From an uncultured Alkaliphilus sp. (GTDB taxonomy: Bacteria; Bacillota; Clostridia; Peptostreptococcales; Natronincolaceae): a stretch of 64,000 nt of DNA. The position numbers and the translations under genes are program-made. Positions 51,093-58,153 of this stretch are shown one piece after another (the stretch's first letter is position 1; each line of letters opens with the position of its first letter). The notes under the pieces are model-generated. The model saw only the letters and a list, made by a program, of their open reading frames with translations. It made no database searches and was not told the origin of the DNA. The DNA lies in contig CALJEQ010000005.1 in the NCBI GenBank assembly GCA_938074565.1, forward strand, positions 62,001 through 126,000, given 5' to 3'.

Positions 51093-51242
51093 ATGTGCAT
51101 AGCATGTAAACTAATTAAAGACAATGATATTGAATGCTGTAATATTGATACTATTAAAGAAAAATTTCTATGTTTAATACCAGATTATATGGAAGTAGAT
51201 ATAGTAAAATCAATATCAAAAAAAATAACATCTAGTAATTAG
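51093..51242 (+). CDS. Small cysteine-rich protein
   Basis: A 49-residue ORF too short for the track. MCIACKLIKDNDIECCNIDTI has CxxC and CC, so it may bind metal or form disulfides. GGGGG precedes the ATG by 8 nt. It has a strong consensus promoter with a perfect palindrome and Spo0A-box-like sites upstream, much regulation for so small a gene. Convergent with the repressor gene, overlapping its stop by 4 nt. Confidence 0.55.
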   Translation: MCIACKLIKDNDIECCNIDTIKEKFLCLIPDYMEVDIVKSISKKITSSN

Positions 51243-51673
51243 CTGTTATTTTTTTTATCCTTAAACATTATATCGTACATTTGTACTATTTTTTTTATTC
51301 GTTCAGAAATTATTATTTCTGTTTCTTCATTAAGCTTAAAGTCCTTATCTAATAAACCCTCTTCAATAAGACTTTCTACTATTAAGTTGTATATTTCTAA
51401 TTTGTTATTAATATTTGTAGTGTTTTGTAATTTTAAACTTTCTGGTTTTTGTGAATAACTATTTTCTAAATCTTTAGAGTCTGTTTCACATAACAGGTAG
51501 TCAATAGAAACATTAAAAATGTTTGCTAGTTTTTTTAGCATTTCAGTGTCGGGTTCAGCTTTGTTACGTTCCCATTTTGCAACAGCTTGTTGTGTAACAC
51601 CTAACATATCTGCTAATTTTTGTTGAGATAAATTTAATGTATCTCTTAATTGTTTAATTTTAGAACTTAACAT
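51239..51673 (-). CDS. XRE family repressor of the element
   Basis: About 144 residues; AAGGAG supports the ATG at 51673 (MLSSKIKQLRDTLNLS). The N-terminal helix-turn-helix is QQKLADMLGVTQQAVAKWERNKAEPD (Xre/SinR/ImmR type). The C terminus is helical and may oligomerise. Divergent from the small HTH gene at 51843 with operators between; it should hold the element's early genes silent, as ImmR or phage repressors do. Confidence 0.88.
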   Translation of the reverse strand: MLSSKIKQLRDTLNLSQQKLADMLGVTQQAVAKWERNKAEPDTEMLKKLANIFNVSIDYLLCETDSKDLENSYSQKPESLKLQNTTNINNKLEIYNLIVESLIEEGLLDKDFKLNEETEIIISERIKKIVQMYDIMFKDKKNNS

Positions 51674-51700
51674 TAAACACACTCCTTTCATTTATATTTT

Positions 51701-51803
51701 ACAACAAAAAGTTGTTGTGATAAAGAATAACAACTAAAATTCGTAAAAAAATATTGACAACAACCTTAAGTTGTTATATACTAATAACAACTTAAGGTTG
51801 TTG
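51701..51803. promoter_or_regulatory. Repressor/Cro-type control region with three operators and early promoter
   Basis: Three copies of ACAAC-N5-GTTGT lie at 51701-51715, 51760-51774 and 51787-51801. The last two sit in a perfect 20-bp inverted repeat (51758-51777 and 51784-51803). A TTGACA (51754-51759)-N17-TATACT (51777-51782) promoter for the rightward genes runs through operators 2 and 3. Operator 1 lies just upstream of the repressor start. This is a classic lysogeny-type switch. Confidence 0.88.
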
Positions 51804-51842
51804 AGTTAAACTTTTCAAGAAAACAGGAGAGGTGGTGCAAAG

Positions 51843-52043
51843 TTGAGAAAATGGCTTATTCAAGCAAGAGAAAAAAGCAAGTTGTCGCAAAGTGAACTAT
51901 CTAGTTTATGTAATATAACACAACAATATTATAGTTACATTGAACTAGGTGAACGTAGACCTTCTCCTGAAACAGCTCAAAAAATAGCAGAAGTTTTAAA
52001 TTTTGACTGGACTTTGTTTTTTATAACCCAAACAAAATGTTAG
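51843..52043 (+). CDS. Cro-like small XRE protein
   Basis: A 66-residue protein, TTG start with AGAGGTGG upstream. RKWLIQAREKSKLSQSELSSLCNITQQYYSYIELGERRPSPETAQKIAEVL is a single helix-turn-helix domain of the Cro/C1 family. First gene of the rightward early operon; probably antagonises the divergent repressor. Confidence 0.85.
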   Translation: MRKWLIQAREKSKLSQSELSSLCNITQQYYSYIELGERRPSPETAQKIAEVLNFDWTLFFITQTKC

Positions 52044-52195
52044 CGTTTTAGCAAAAATAACAATTTTAATTATAATAGCGTTCTACGTTTAATTAAAAAA
52101 TCCTTTAATTATTAAAAAGATAAAAAGAATTTGTATGAGGAGTATAAATATGTGATGACCTCCCTCATAGAAGTAATTAAAATTTTTCAAATAAA

Positions 52196-52243
52196 ATGGT
52201 TGCTGAAATGATGGGGAAGTCTCAACAATTTATAAGAAAATGA
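52196..52243 (+). pseudogene. Fragment of a phage-type DNA-binding (excisionase-like) gene
   Basis: MVAEMMGKSQQFIRK (15 codons then a stop) resembles the helix-turn-helix start 'xVAEMMGxSxQFIRxGLQ' of phage excisionase-like proteins. It is cut off at both ends, with no ribosome binding site. The surrounding 280 bases hold a GAGGAG/CTCCTC-type hairpin and nothing else. Confidence 0.5.
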
Positions 52244-52325
52244 TTTTTTTGCTAAATAAAAGAACTAACACCTATAAGTAATAGTACAATCTAAGCTTCA
52301 CATAAATTGTAGTGGGGGTGGTGAT

Positions 52326-52538
52326 ATGAGTAAAAATCCATATGCCAATATGAAAGTTAGAAAGTTTATCAATGGTGTCCCATTGGAAGAACTTAACGAA
52401 GAAGAATTAAAAGCATTTCGCAAATGGAATACACAGGTAGCAGAAAGAGTTATTTCAAAACATGTTAATAACATGATAGAGAATGGTGCTACCAAACAAG
52501 AAATTATAAATTTTTTAAAGCCAGGGCTAGAAAACTAG
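52326..52538 (+). CDS. Small hypothetical protein
   Basis: A 70-residue, charged, helical protein (PLEELNEEELKAFRKWNTQVAERVISKHVNNMIENGATKQEIINFLKPG). GGGGGTGG precedes the ATG. The middle resembles the small 'xEELxxxxRxxWxxxxxERV' proteins of phage early operons. No function known. Confidence 0.65.
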   Translation: MSKNPYANMKVRKFINGVPLEELNEEELKAFRKWNTQVAERVISKHVNNMIENGATKQEIINFLKPGLEN

Positions 52539-52556
52539 CTCAATATTTTAACAAAA

Positions 52557-52597
52557 ATTAGTACAAGTCATTGATGAATTAGTACAAACCAATGATG
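52557..52597 (+). repeat. Tandem 21-bp direct repeat
   Basis: ATTAGTACAAGTCATTGATG is repeated 21 bp later as ATTAGTACAAACCAATGATG, between two small genes. Possibly a slippage duplication or a protein-binding site. Confidence 0.6.
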
Positions 52598-52608
52598 GGG
52601 GTGTTGAA

Positions 52609-52713
52609 ATGAAATCTAACTGGTTTGCATTATATTTATCTATAATGAAAGGCTTTACAGTAACAAAGGCATTGAGCCATATGGGGGTTAATGCAAAAAA
52701 AGAAATAGAATAG
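52609..52713 (+). CDS. Very small hypothetical protein
   Basis: A 34-residue ORF (MKSNWFALYLSIMKGFTVTKAL) between two genes of the early operon, with GGGGGTGTTGAA upstream. Aromatic N-terminal half, basic end. It may be real because spacing and ribosome binding site are good; function unknown. Confidence 0.45.
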   Translation: MKSNWFALYLSIMKGFTVTKALSHMGVNAKKEIE

Positions 52714-52724
52714 GAGGACTTATT

Positions 52725-53306
52725 ATGTACAAAGAAACATCGACCTGGGTGGACATGCAGATTGAATACAAGAACAGCCTCCAGTCAATTAGAAAAGTAA
52801 AAAAACACAGAAAAAATACTGGAAATTTTATTGATGTAGTTGACTGCGAACTGGCAGCAACTATGGAAAATGATCTGGCTACAAGTGTTAAGGAAATGAA
52901 ACAACGTGCTTTGCAAGAATATAAGGCTGTTAGTGCAGAAGATATTATCAACCCTGCTTATGGACTAACGAAGCGTCAAAAGGAAATAACGTTACTTAGA
53001 ATTGAATTTTCTTGCAAGGAAATTGCAGAATGGCTCAAAATAGACATTAGTACAGTATATAGAATACACGAAACATCAATAAATAAGATAATGAAAGTTA
53101 AGCAACAAGAAAAGAAGAATGAAAATGCCTTCGTTGGCTTGAGTAAGAGTCAACAAGAAATATATAAACACTACATAGACGGTTTAAAACAAAAAGAAAT
53201 CGCTGAAAGACTTGATGTAAGTGTAAATACAATTAAAACTCAATTAAAGAGAATAAAGCAAAAAATACAAAATGTAGGGGGTGACAAAACCATACAAATC
53301 AGTTAA
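52725..53306 (+). CDS. Sigma-70 region 4-like protein with two helix-turn-helix units
   Basis: A 193-residue protein with AGGAGG upstream. Residues 95-120 (LTKRQKEITLLRIEFSCKEIAEWLKIDISTVYRIHE) and 140-180 (LSKSQQEIYKHYIDGLKQKEIAERLDVSVNTIKTQLKRIKQKI) are two sigma region 4/LuxR-type DNA-binding units. Proteins of this kind (ArpU-like or alternative sigma-like) switch on late genes in phages and mobile elements. No region 2 is present, so it is not a complete sigma factor. Confidence 0.78.
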   Translation: MYKETSTWVDMQIEYKNSLQSIRKVKKHRKNTGNFIDVVDCELAATMENDLATSVKEMKQRALQEYKAVSAEDIINPAYGLTKRQKEITLLRIEFSCKEIAEWLKIDISTVYRIHETSINKIMKVKQQEKKNENAFVGLSKSQQEIYKHYIDGLKQKEIAERLDVSVNTIKTQLKRIKQKIQNVGGDKTIQIS

Positions 53307-53338
53307 GGGGAGAGGTGCGTCCAAAAGGGGGTGAACTT

Positions 53339-53446
53339 ATGAAGTGTTTAGTTTTTGTAGGGTCTGTAAAAGAGTTAAGAATATATTTACAGTCTTGGGG
53401 AAAAGAAAATAGCCCAACAGCAGCAACTGTTAAGGCTATTCAGTAA
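53339..53446 (+). CDS. Very small hypothetical protein
   Basis: A 35-residue ORF (MKCLVFVGSVKELRIYLQSW) with AAAGGGGG upstream, ending KAIQ. It may be a small regulatory or toxin-type product; no assignment. Confidence 0.45.
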   Translation: MKCLVFVGSVKELRIYLQSWGKENSPTAATVKAIQ

Positions 53447-53558
53447 AACATATTAAATTTAATGTTAAAACCATTATAGCACATGCAATTATTTATTAAC
53501 AAGACAGTTTTTATAAAAAAATAATTTTCTTTTAAAAATAAAATTGGGGGTTGTTCAA

Positions 53559-53873
53559 ATGAAAAAATCAGTTACCCTAAACGCAGAAGAAACAAATTAT
53601 TTTTTTCTTATTTTAAGAGATCTCAAGAGTACAATAGAAGAGAAAATTGTAACATGTACAATTGATTTAAATATAGAACTTGAAAAAATTTTATATCTAA
53701 ATGACTTGATAGAAGTTAGTTGGGACGAATTCGATCAGAAACTTTATAAAAATAACAAAGAAATATATTTAGAGAGAGCAGATATGTTTTACTCAATTTA
53801 TATGAGGGCTTTAAATGATTATACTTTAGAGTTAGAACATGTTGAAGAATTATTAAAAAAGTTGACTATATAG
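53559..53873 (+). CDS. Hypothetical acidic helical protein
   Basis: About 104 residues; GGGGG precedes the ATG at 53559 (MKKSVTLNAEETNYFF). Predicted mostly helical, with FFLILRDLKSTIEEKI and YSIYMRALNDYTLELEHVEELLKKL. No family recognised. Confidence 0.6.
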   Translation: MKKSVTLNAEETNYFFLILRDLKSTIEEKIVTCTIDLNIELEKILYLNDLIEVSWDEFDQKLYKNNKEIYLERADMFYSIYMRALNDYTLELEHVEELLKKLTI

Positions 53874-53950
53874 TAATAAGTAGTATTTATTATTAAGTGC
53901 GTATTTGTCTAATATTGCGAAGTTAATAAAACTGAAAGGGGAAAATAATA

Positions 53951-54700
53951 ATGAATTTAGAGAATAACATTAAAGATGTAATAAATAAAAAGATGGAGGA
54001 TGGAACTATTGAAAGACTAATAGGAGAGCAACTGGAAAAGGGTATTAATAAATCCTTAGAAAATCTCTTAGGGACATATGGTGATGTTACAAAAATTATT
54101 GAAGGAAAAATAAAAGAGGTTATGGTAAGTCAATTATCTAAATTCGACTATTCAAACTATGTAGTAAAACTAGATTGTGTTTTAACTGAAATACTAGAGA
54201 AAACTACATTAGATCATAAAAAAATATTAGAGAATTTTAAAGAGTTAATGCTTGATGATGATATTCCTAAACAGGTAAAAGTTTCAGATATATTTGAAAA
54301 ATATAAAAAGAATATAGCTAAAAATATAAATACAAGTGATTTGAAAATAGATTATGATGATTGCGAACCAAGTTATCAATTTGTAACAGCAACTATGGAA
54401 ATTGAGCATGAAGAAAAAAGATCTTGGTCAACATCATCATTTAAGAATGCAAAAATTATTTTAGAGTGTGAAGAAGATGAAGATTTAAACTTAGAGATTA
54501 ACATATCGAAATTTATGGAATATCCTTGGAAATTAAGTGAAAAAACAGATACATCTATCGATGGATTGAGATATTTAGATGAATTTAAAATCTATATTCT
54601 GAAGCTATATCAAAAAGGTACTATATTAGAGATTGATGAAGAATATTTAAGTGATGACGAGGTGGAACCAGAAGGACGTCCAGAAATAGAATACAGATAA
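53951..54700 (+). CDS. Hypothetical protein, phage/plasmid type
   Basis: A 249-residue acidic protein with AAAGGGG upstream. N-terminal half helical (EDGTIERLIGEQLEKGINKSLENLLG), C-terminal half beta-rich, ending in an acidic tail (EEYLSDDEVEPEGRPEIEYR). Nothing conserved recognised. Followed directly by the first copy of a 17-bp intergenic motif. Confidence 0.6.
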   Translation: MNLENNIKDVINKKMEDGTIERLIGEQLEKGINKSLENLLGTYGDVTKIIEGKIKEVMVSQLSKFDYSNYVVKLDCVLTEILEKTTLDHKKILENFKELMLDDDIPKQVKVSDIFEKYKKNIAKNINTSDLKIDYDDCEPSYQFVTATMEIEHEEKRSWSTSSFKNAKIILECEEDEDLNLEINISKFMEYPWKLSEKTDTSIDGLRYLDEFKIYILKLYQKGTILEIDEEYLSDDEVEPEGRPEIEYR

Positions 54701-54717
54701 TGGGGATATTGCGACAT
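54701..54717 (+). repeat. Intergenic 17-bp motif, copy 1
   Basis: TGGGGATATTGCGACAT lies immediately after the stop of the previous gene. Pattern TGGGGAT-N3-GCGACAT, shared by copies 2 and 3. Confidence 0.7.
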
Positions 54718-54758
54718 TGAATTATTCGAAAAAATCGAATAGTTGGAAGGAGGAATAT

Positions 54759-54911
54759 ATGGCTAATTGTTCAAAATGCACACAGAAAACCATTATTGAA
54801 GTAGGTAAAATTGCAGTTGAATTCGATTGTCCATACGGTGTATCTGTAGTTGATAATGAAGCATATATTGAAGATTTTTCAGACAAAGAGTGCAGTTATT
54901 ATAAAGAGTGA
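54759..54911 (+). CDS. Small cysteine-containing protein
   Basis: A 50-residue protein; GGAAGGAGG and spacing choose the ATG at 54759 (MANCSKCTQKTIIEVG). CxxC at the N terminus, CPYG in the middle and C near the end suggest a small zinc-binding fold. No family name. Confidence 0.55.
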   Translation: MANCSKCTQKTIIEVGKIAVEFDCPYGVSVVDNEAYIEDFSDKECSYYKE

Positions 54912-54970
54912 TGTTACGCAAAACAAGATGAACATGTAATGGGAATTATATATTATTAGGAGGTGTTGAA

Positions 54971-55216
54971 ATGTCAGTAGTTAAAACTTCTATAATTCCT
55001 GTAGCTATAGCCATATTTACGATTGTAAGTTATCTTATTGTTAAACGAATCAATACAGCTTCAAGTTTTGGTGTAAATTTACATGTATTTAAAAGCGAAA
55101 AACACAAAGAATTCACTTCAATATACGGTTATTTTTGTTTAATTATTTTATTAATAGCTGCTATTTATACCATGTATAAAGTGATTTTTGTTTTTAAAGT
55201 AATAGATATCATTTAA
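54971..55216 (+). CDS. Small two-helix membrane protein
   Basis: An 81-residue protein with AGGAGGTG upstream. Two membrane helices (IIPVAIAIFTIVSYLIV; YFCLIILLIAAIYTMYKVIFVF) flank a basic loop. Function unknown. Confidence 0.55.
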   Translation: MSVVKTSIIPVAIAIFTIVSYLIVKRINTASSFGVNLHVFKSEKHKEFTSIYGYFCLIILLIAAIYTMYKVIFVFKVIDII

Positions 55217-55233
55217 TGGGGATAAGGCGACAT
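55217..55233 (+). repeat. Intergenic 17-bp motif, copy 2
   Basis: TGGGGATAAGGCGACAT, directly after the previous stop codon. Confidence 0.7.
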
Positions 55234-55257
55234 TCCATTTAAGAAAGGGTTGAGTAT

Positions 55258-55491
55258 ATGAGGGATATAAATGGCATTCAAATAAAAGTTGGGATGATGG
55301 TTATTAAGTTAAACAAAACAAAAAACAATGCACCAGATATTCAAGGTAAAGTCGTTATAAACAAACGAAAGGAACTGGGTATTGCAATAGAAGTAGATCA
55401 TGCCTTTTATTATGATGGAACAATAATGCCTAATTCGGGTGGCTATCGACATTGTATCAAAGAAAATTTAAACTACTTAGTTGTAAGTTAA
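55258..55491 (+). CDS. Small hypothetical protein
   Basis: A 77-residue protein with AAAGGGTT upstream. Mostly beta (GIQIKVGMMVIKLNK, ELGIAIEVDHAFYYDG), with a compact, SH3-like feel. No family recognised. Confidence 0.55.
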   Translation: MRDINGIQIKVGMMVIKLNKTKNNAPDIQGKVVINKRKELGIAIEVDHAFYYDGTIMPNSGGYRHCIKENLNYLVVS

Positions 55492-55510
55492 ATTGATTGG
55501 AGGGAGTAGA

Positions 55511-55744
55511 TTGAAATATAAAAAACCAATATGTGAATGTGGTAAAGAATTAACCATAACTGCTGTTTTTTCTTGTGATATATTATGGACCATAAATTCT
55601 AATGGTAAAAGATCAAAAAAACATACATTTTCAGCCGATACCCAAAGTGGTGAACATCTAGAGTGTGAATGTGGGGCTGATTATGAAATAGACTTTGATG
55701 AAAAAGGAAGGATATTAAGAGGGAAAGAATATAGCCCAGTTTAA
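55511..55744 (+). CDS. Small cysteine-containing protein (zinc-ribbon-like)
   Basis: About 77 residues; GGAGGGAG precedes the TTG at 55511. Two cysteine pairs, CECGKEL and CECGADYEID, suggest a zinc ribbon. The track start adds a few spurious residues. Function unknown. Confidence 0.55.
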   Translation: MKYKKPICECGKELTITAVFSCDILWTINSNGKRSKKHTFSADTQSGEHLECECGADYEIDFDEKGRILRGKEYSPV

Positions 55745-55782
55745 TTAATATGTCGTCTTACATGAAAAGGGGAACTTTTAAA

Positions 55783-56001
55783 ATGATTGAAATTCCAAAG
55801 TTGATTAAAAATAAAATTCAGAGGGTTAATAGATTAAGAATTGAACAAACAATGGTTTGTAATGAAGTATTTGATTGGTTTAAAAAACAAGGGATTGATA
55901 CAACAGAAAGTGGCTTTATAGATGTAATAGGTGCGAAAATATTGTATGGAGAATTTACTGATAGTGACTGGTGGGATTATCTTAACGGGCGAAGGAAATA
56001 A
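55783..56001 (+). CDS. Small hypothetical protein
   Basis: About 72 residues; AAGGGGAA precedes the ATG at 55783 (MIEIPKLIKNKIQRVNRL). Tryptophan-rich end (DWFKKQ, SDWWDYLNGRRK) of the kind seen in small phage proteins. Function unknown. Confidence 0.55.
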   Translation: MIEIPKLIKNKIQRVNRLRIEQTMVCNEVFDWFKKQGIDTTESGFIDVIGAKILYGEFTDSDWWDYLNGRRK

Positions 56002-56070
56002 TTTGACATTTCATGAATAACTGCCCTTGTAGGGGATTTATGGGGAAAGGATGAAGGGAAGGTGGAAAGA

Positions 56071-56465
56071 ATGCTTAGAGCTAAAAGTTATTTCAGTGGA
56101 GCAGGTGGGATGGATCTAGGAATGTTAGGAGCAGGAATAGAAATAATTGAGTCTTATGAAATTGATACAGTTGCTTGTGAGACTCTAAGGAACAATTTCA
56201 AACACCAATTATTACTGATTTAAATGGAATAGCCCCAACCTGTGTAGCTCATTATTCTAAAGACAGATCCACGAGACTCATAAATGATGGAAAGAAAATA
56301 AGACCTTACTCTGTAAGAGAATATGCAAGATTACAAGGTTTCCCTGATTGGTTTAAGTTTAGTGGTACTGACAACGATGCGTACAGGCAAATTGGAAATG
56401 CAGTACCAGTGGACATGGGAAAATGGATAGCACAACAGGCTAAGAGGTATTTTAAAGCTTCATAG
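56071..56465 (+). pseudogene. Deleted DNA (cytosine-5-) methyltransferase
   Basis: The first 47 codons, MLRAKSYFSGAGGMDLGMLG, are motif I of a C5 methyltransferase. The frame stops at 56223 and continues in another frame as PIITDLNGIAPTCVA, then SVREYARLQGFPDWF (motif IX end) and YRQIGNAVPVDMGKWIAQQ (motif X). The catalytic PCQ and ENV motifs and the target-recognition region are missing, so about 200 codons were deleted with a frame change at the joint near 56210. Inactive relic, placed among early genes of the element; an intact version probably modified the element's DNA. Confidence 0.85.
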
Positions 56466-56467
56466 TC

Positions 56468-56484
56468 TGGGGATTATGCGACAT
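56468..56484 (+). repeat. Intergenic 17-bp motif, copy 3
   Basis: TGGGGATTATGCGACAT, 3 nt after the stop of the relic methyltransferase. Confidence 0.7.
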
Positions 56485-56555
56485 AATAGGATTTACTCTT
56501 TTAAAAATGGGTTAATTAAAATATGACTATAAAAAGTAGAAGAGGAGAGATAGGT

Positions 56556-57221
56556 ATGAAATATAAAGGCAGAGTTGTAAGAGATTTTAGCATAGGTGTT
56601 GAATCTTGGGGTGAAAAGGTAGGAGAGATTTTAACACAAAACAATATTAGGTGGAGTACTTGCGAAAATGTTGCAGGAGACCTAGTAATTGTTACACCAG
56701 TAACCAATACATTTGAATCTATAAATACATTGTTCCTTGAAACCTCAAAACACTTTAAAGCCAGTATTCATGTTTTGTATGAAGAATTCGATAGCAATGG
56801 GCATAATCTTGAAGAATTTAATGAAGTGTTAGATGTTAATTTATTAGAACTACCAGTATGGACTTATGATTATCCTAACATTGAGGTATGGAGGGAGGGG
56901 CATTTTTTATACACTAAAGAACAGGCTATTGTAGCTGGTAGAATATTTGCTAAGAATGAAGGGTTGTTAAGTTTCCAAGTTGGAAGACAAGTTGAAGTTA
57001 CCCCTGTAGGCATAGATACAGATAGTGTATTAGAAAACATTGCAGAAAACTTACAAAGTGAAGTTGTAGAAGTAGCTGACGATTATCTACTTGATGTAAC
57101 CAAAGAACACCAAGAAGAATTAGAAGAAAAGCTCAATGAAGTCCTTTTCGACTGGATGAAAAAAAATAACTACGAACCAACCTTCTACACTATCGAGGAT
57201 GTTGAAGAAATAGCTATGTAA
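56556..57221 (+). CDS. Hypothetical protein
   Basis: About 221 residues; GGAGAGATAGGT precedes the ATG at 56556 (MKYKGRVVRDFSIG). The start is beta-rich and the end helical and acidic (EHQEELEEKLNEVLFDWMKKNNYEPTFYTIEDVEEIA). No family recognised. Confidence 0.55.
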   Translation: MKYKGRVVRDFSIGVESWGEKVGEILTQNNIRWSTCENVAGDLVIVTPVTNTFESINTLFLETSKHFKASIHVLYEEFDSNGHNLEEFNEVLDVNLLELPVWTYDYPNIEVWREGHFLYTKEQAIVAGRIFAKNEGLLSFQVGRQVEVTPVGIDTDSVLENIAENLQSEVVEVADDYLLDVTKEHQEELEEKLNEVLFDWMKKNNYEPTFYTIEDVEEIAM

Positions 57222-57265
57222 AGTTTCGCATTACATGAAAAGTACGATGTTATGGGGGGAATAAA

Positions 57266-57421
57266 TTGAATAACATTAAACAGTCGGTAAAATCAAAGTA
57301 TTTAAAATACAGAGCAGAAAGAATAAAAAAACATCTTTTAAAACAAAAAATATTTGGAACACCGAGAAGTTTAGGTAGTGGGTTTTATCCTATGAATACA
57401 AGGTTATGTAATCAAAGATAA
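57266..57421 (+). CDS. Small basic protein
   Basis: A 51-residue TTG-start ORF too short for the track, with GGGGGGA upstream. Strongly basic (KSKYLKYRAERIKKHLLKQK), so nucleic-acid binding is possible. Confidence 0.45.
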   Translation: MNNIKQSVKSKYLKYRAERIKKHLLKQKIFGTPRSLGSGFYPMNTRLCNQR

Positions 57422-57441
57422 GATCGGATAGGAGGGGTAAA

Positions 57442-57918
57442 ATGTCTATAGATACAGGTGTTTACATTGTTATATTTGGGCGACAGTTTTATATTGGTAT
57501 GCGTTCCAAATATGGCTCTCATACATATCCTTTAAATAATGATGAGTTTGAAGAATTAAAAAGAAATTTTCCTAAAGTAAAATTAAATAATGTATTTGAT
57601 AATAACATGTTTATTGACGAAGAAGGTACCGAAGAAGATCGAGCTGAATGGAAACCCTATATACGTTTTAATAAAAAAGAGTACAATATATTGAATTCAA
57701 ATTGTAATGCATTGAAAAAATCAACAGCAATAATGATTTCTAAATATTTATCAAAACTAGGATATAACGTACTTTGTGAATGTTTAGGTAGAAGTAGCAA
57801 TAATAAAATTGTTTTAAATGATCGTATAAGTCAAAAAATAACACCCTTAACGGGACAGCAATCTAATCCTAAAAAAGAAGTTCACGTCACCCAATTATCA
57901 ATATTTGAAATTATTTAA
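57442..57918 (+). CDS. Hypothetical protein
   Basis: A 158-residue protein with AGGAGGGG upstream. Alpha/beta with YLSKLGYNVLCECLGRSSN near the end; no motif known to me. Confidence 0.55.
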   Translation: MSIDTGVYIVIFGRQFYIGMRSKYGSHTYPLNNDEFEELKRNFPKVKLNNVFDNNMFIDEEGTEEDRAEWKPYIRFNKKEYNILNSNCNALKKSTAIMISKYLSKLGYNVLCECLGRSSNNKIVLNDRISQKITPLTGQQSNPKKEVHVTQLSIFEII

Positions 57919-57931
57919 AGGAGTGAATTAT

Positions 57932-58108
57932 ATGTCAAATTTAAATATTCTTATAGCTGAAAGAGAAAATAAAATGAAAGATTTTATTGAGTACCTTAAA
58001 AATGGATTAGTAGAATTAGAAAAGGTACATTTTTATAAAAATGAGATATGTAAATTAGAAATCCAAATAGATATTGTTGAGTTTACACAGAGCCTTTCAT
58101 CCATATAG
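57932..58108 (+). CDS. Small hypothetical protein
   Basis: About 58 residues; AAAGGAG and spacing choose the ATG at 57932 (MSNLNILIAERENKMKDF). Helical. Ends in the terminator below. Confidence 0.5.
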   Translation: MSNLNILIAERENKMKDFIEYLKNGLVELEKVHFYKNEICKLEIQIDIVEFTQSLSSI

Positions 58109-58119
58109 GGCTTTTTTTA
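58088..58119 (+). terminator. Intrinsic terminator
   Basis: AGAGCC-TTTCATCCATATA-GGGCTT with T7, closing the early operon before the segregation genes. Confidence 0.7.
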
Positions 58120-58153
58120 TTTCTACTAAATACAACTAAGGAGGATTTATATA

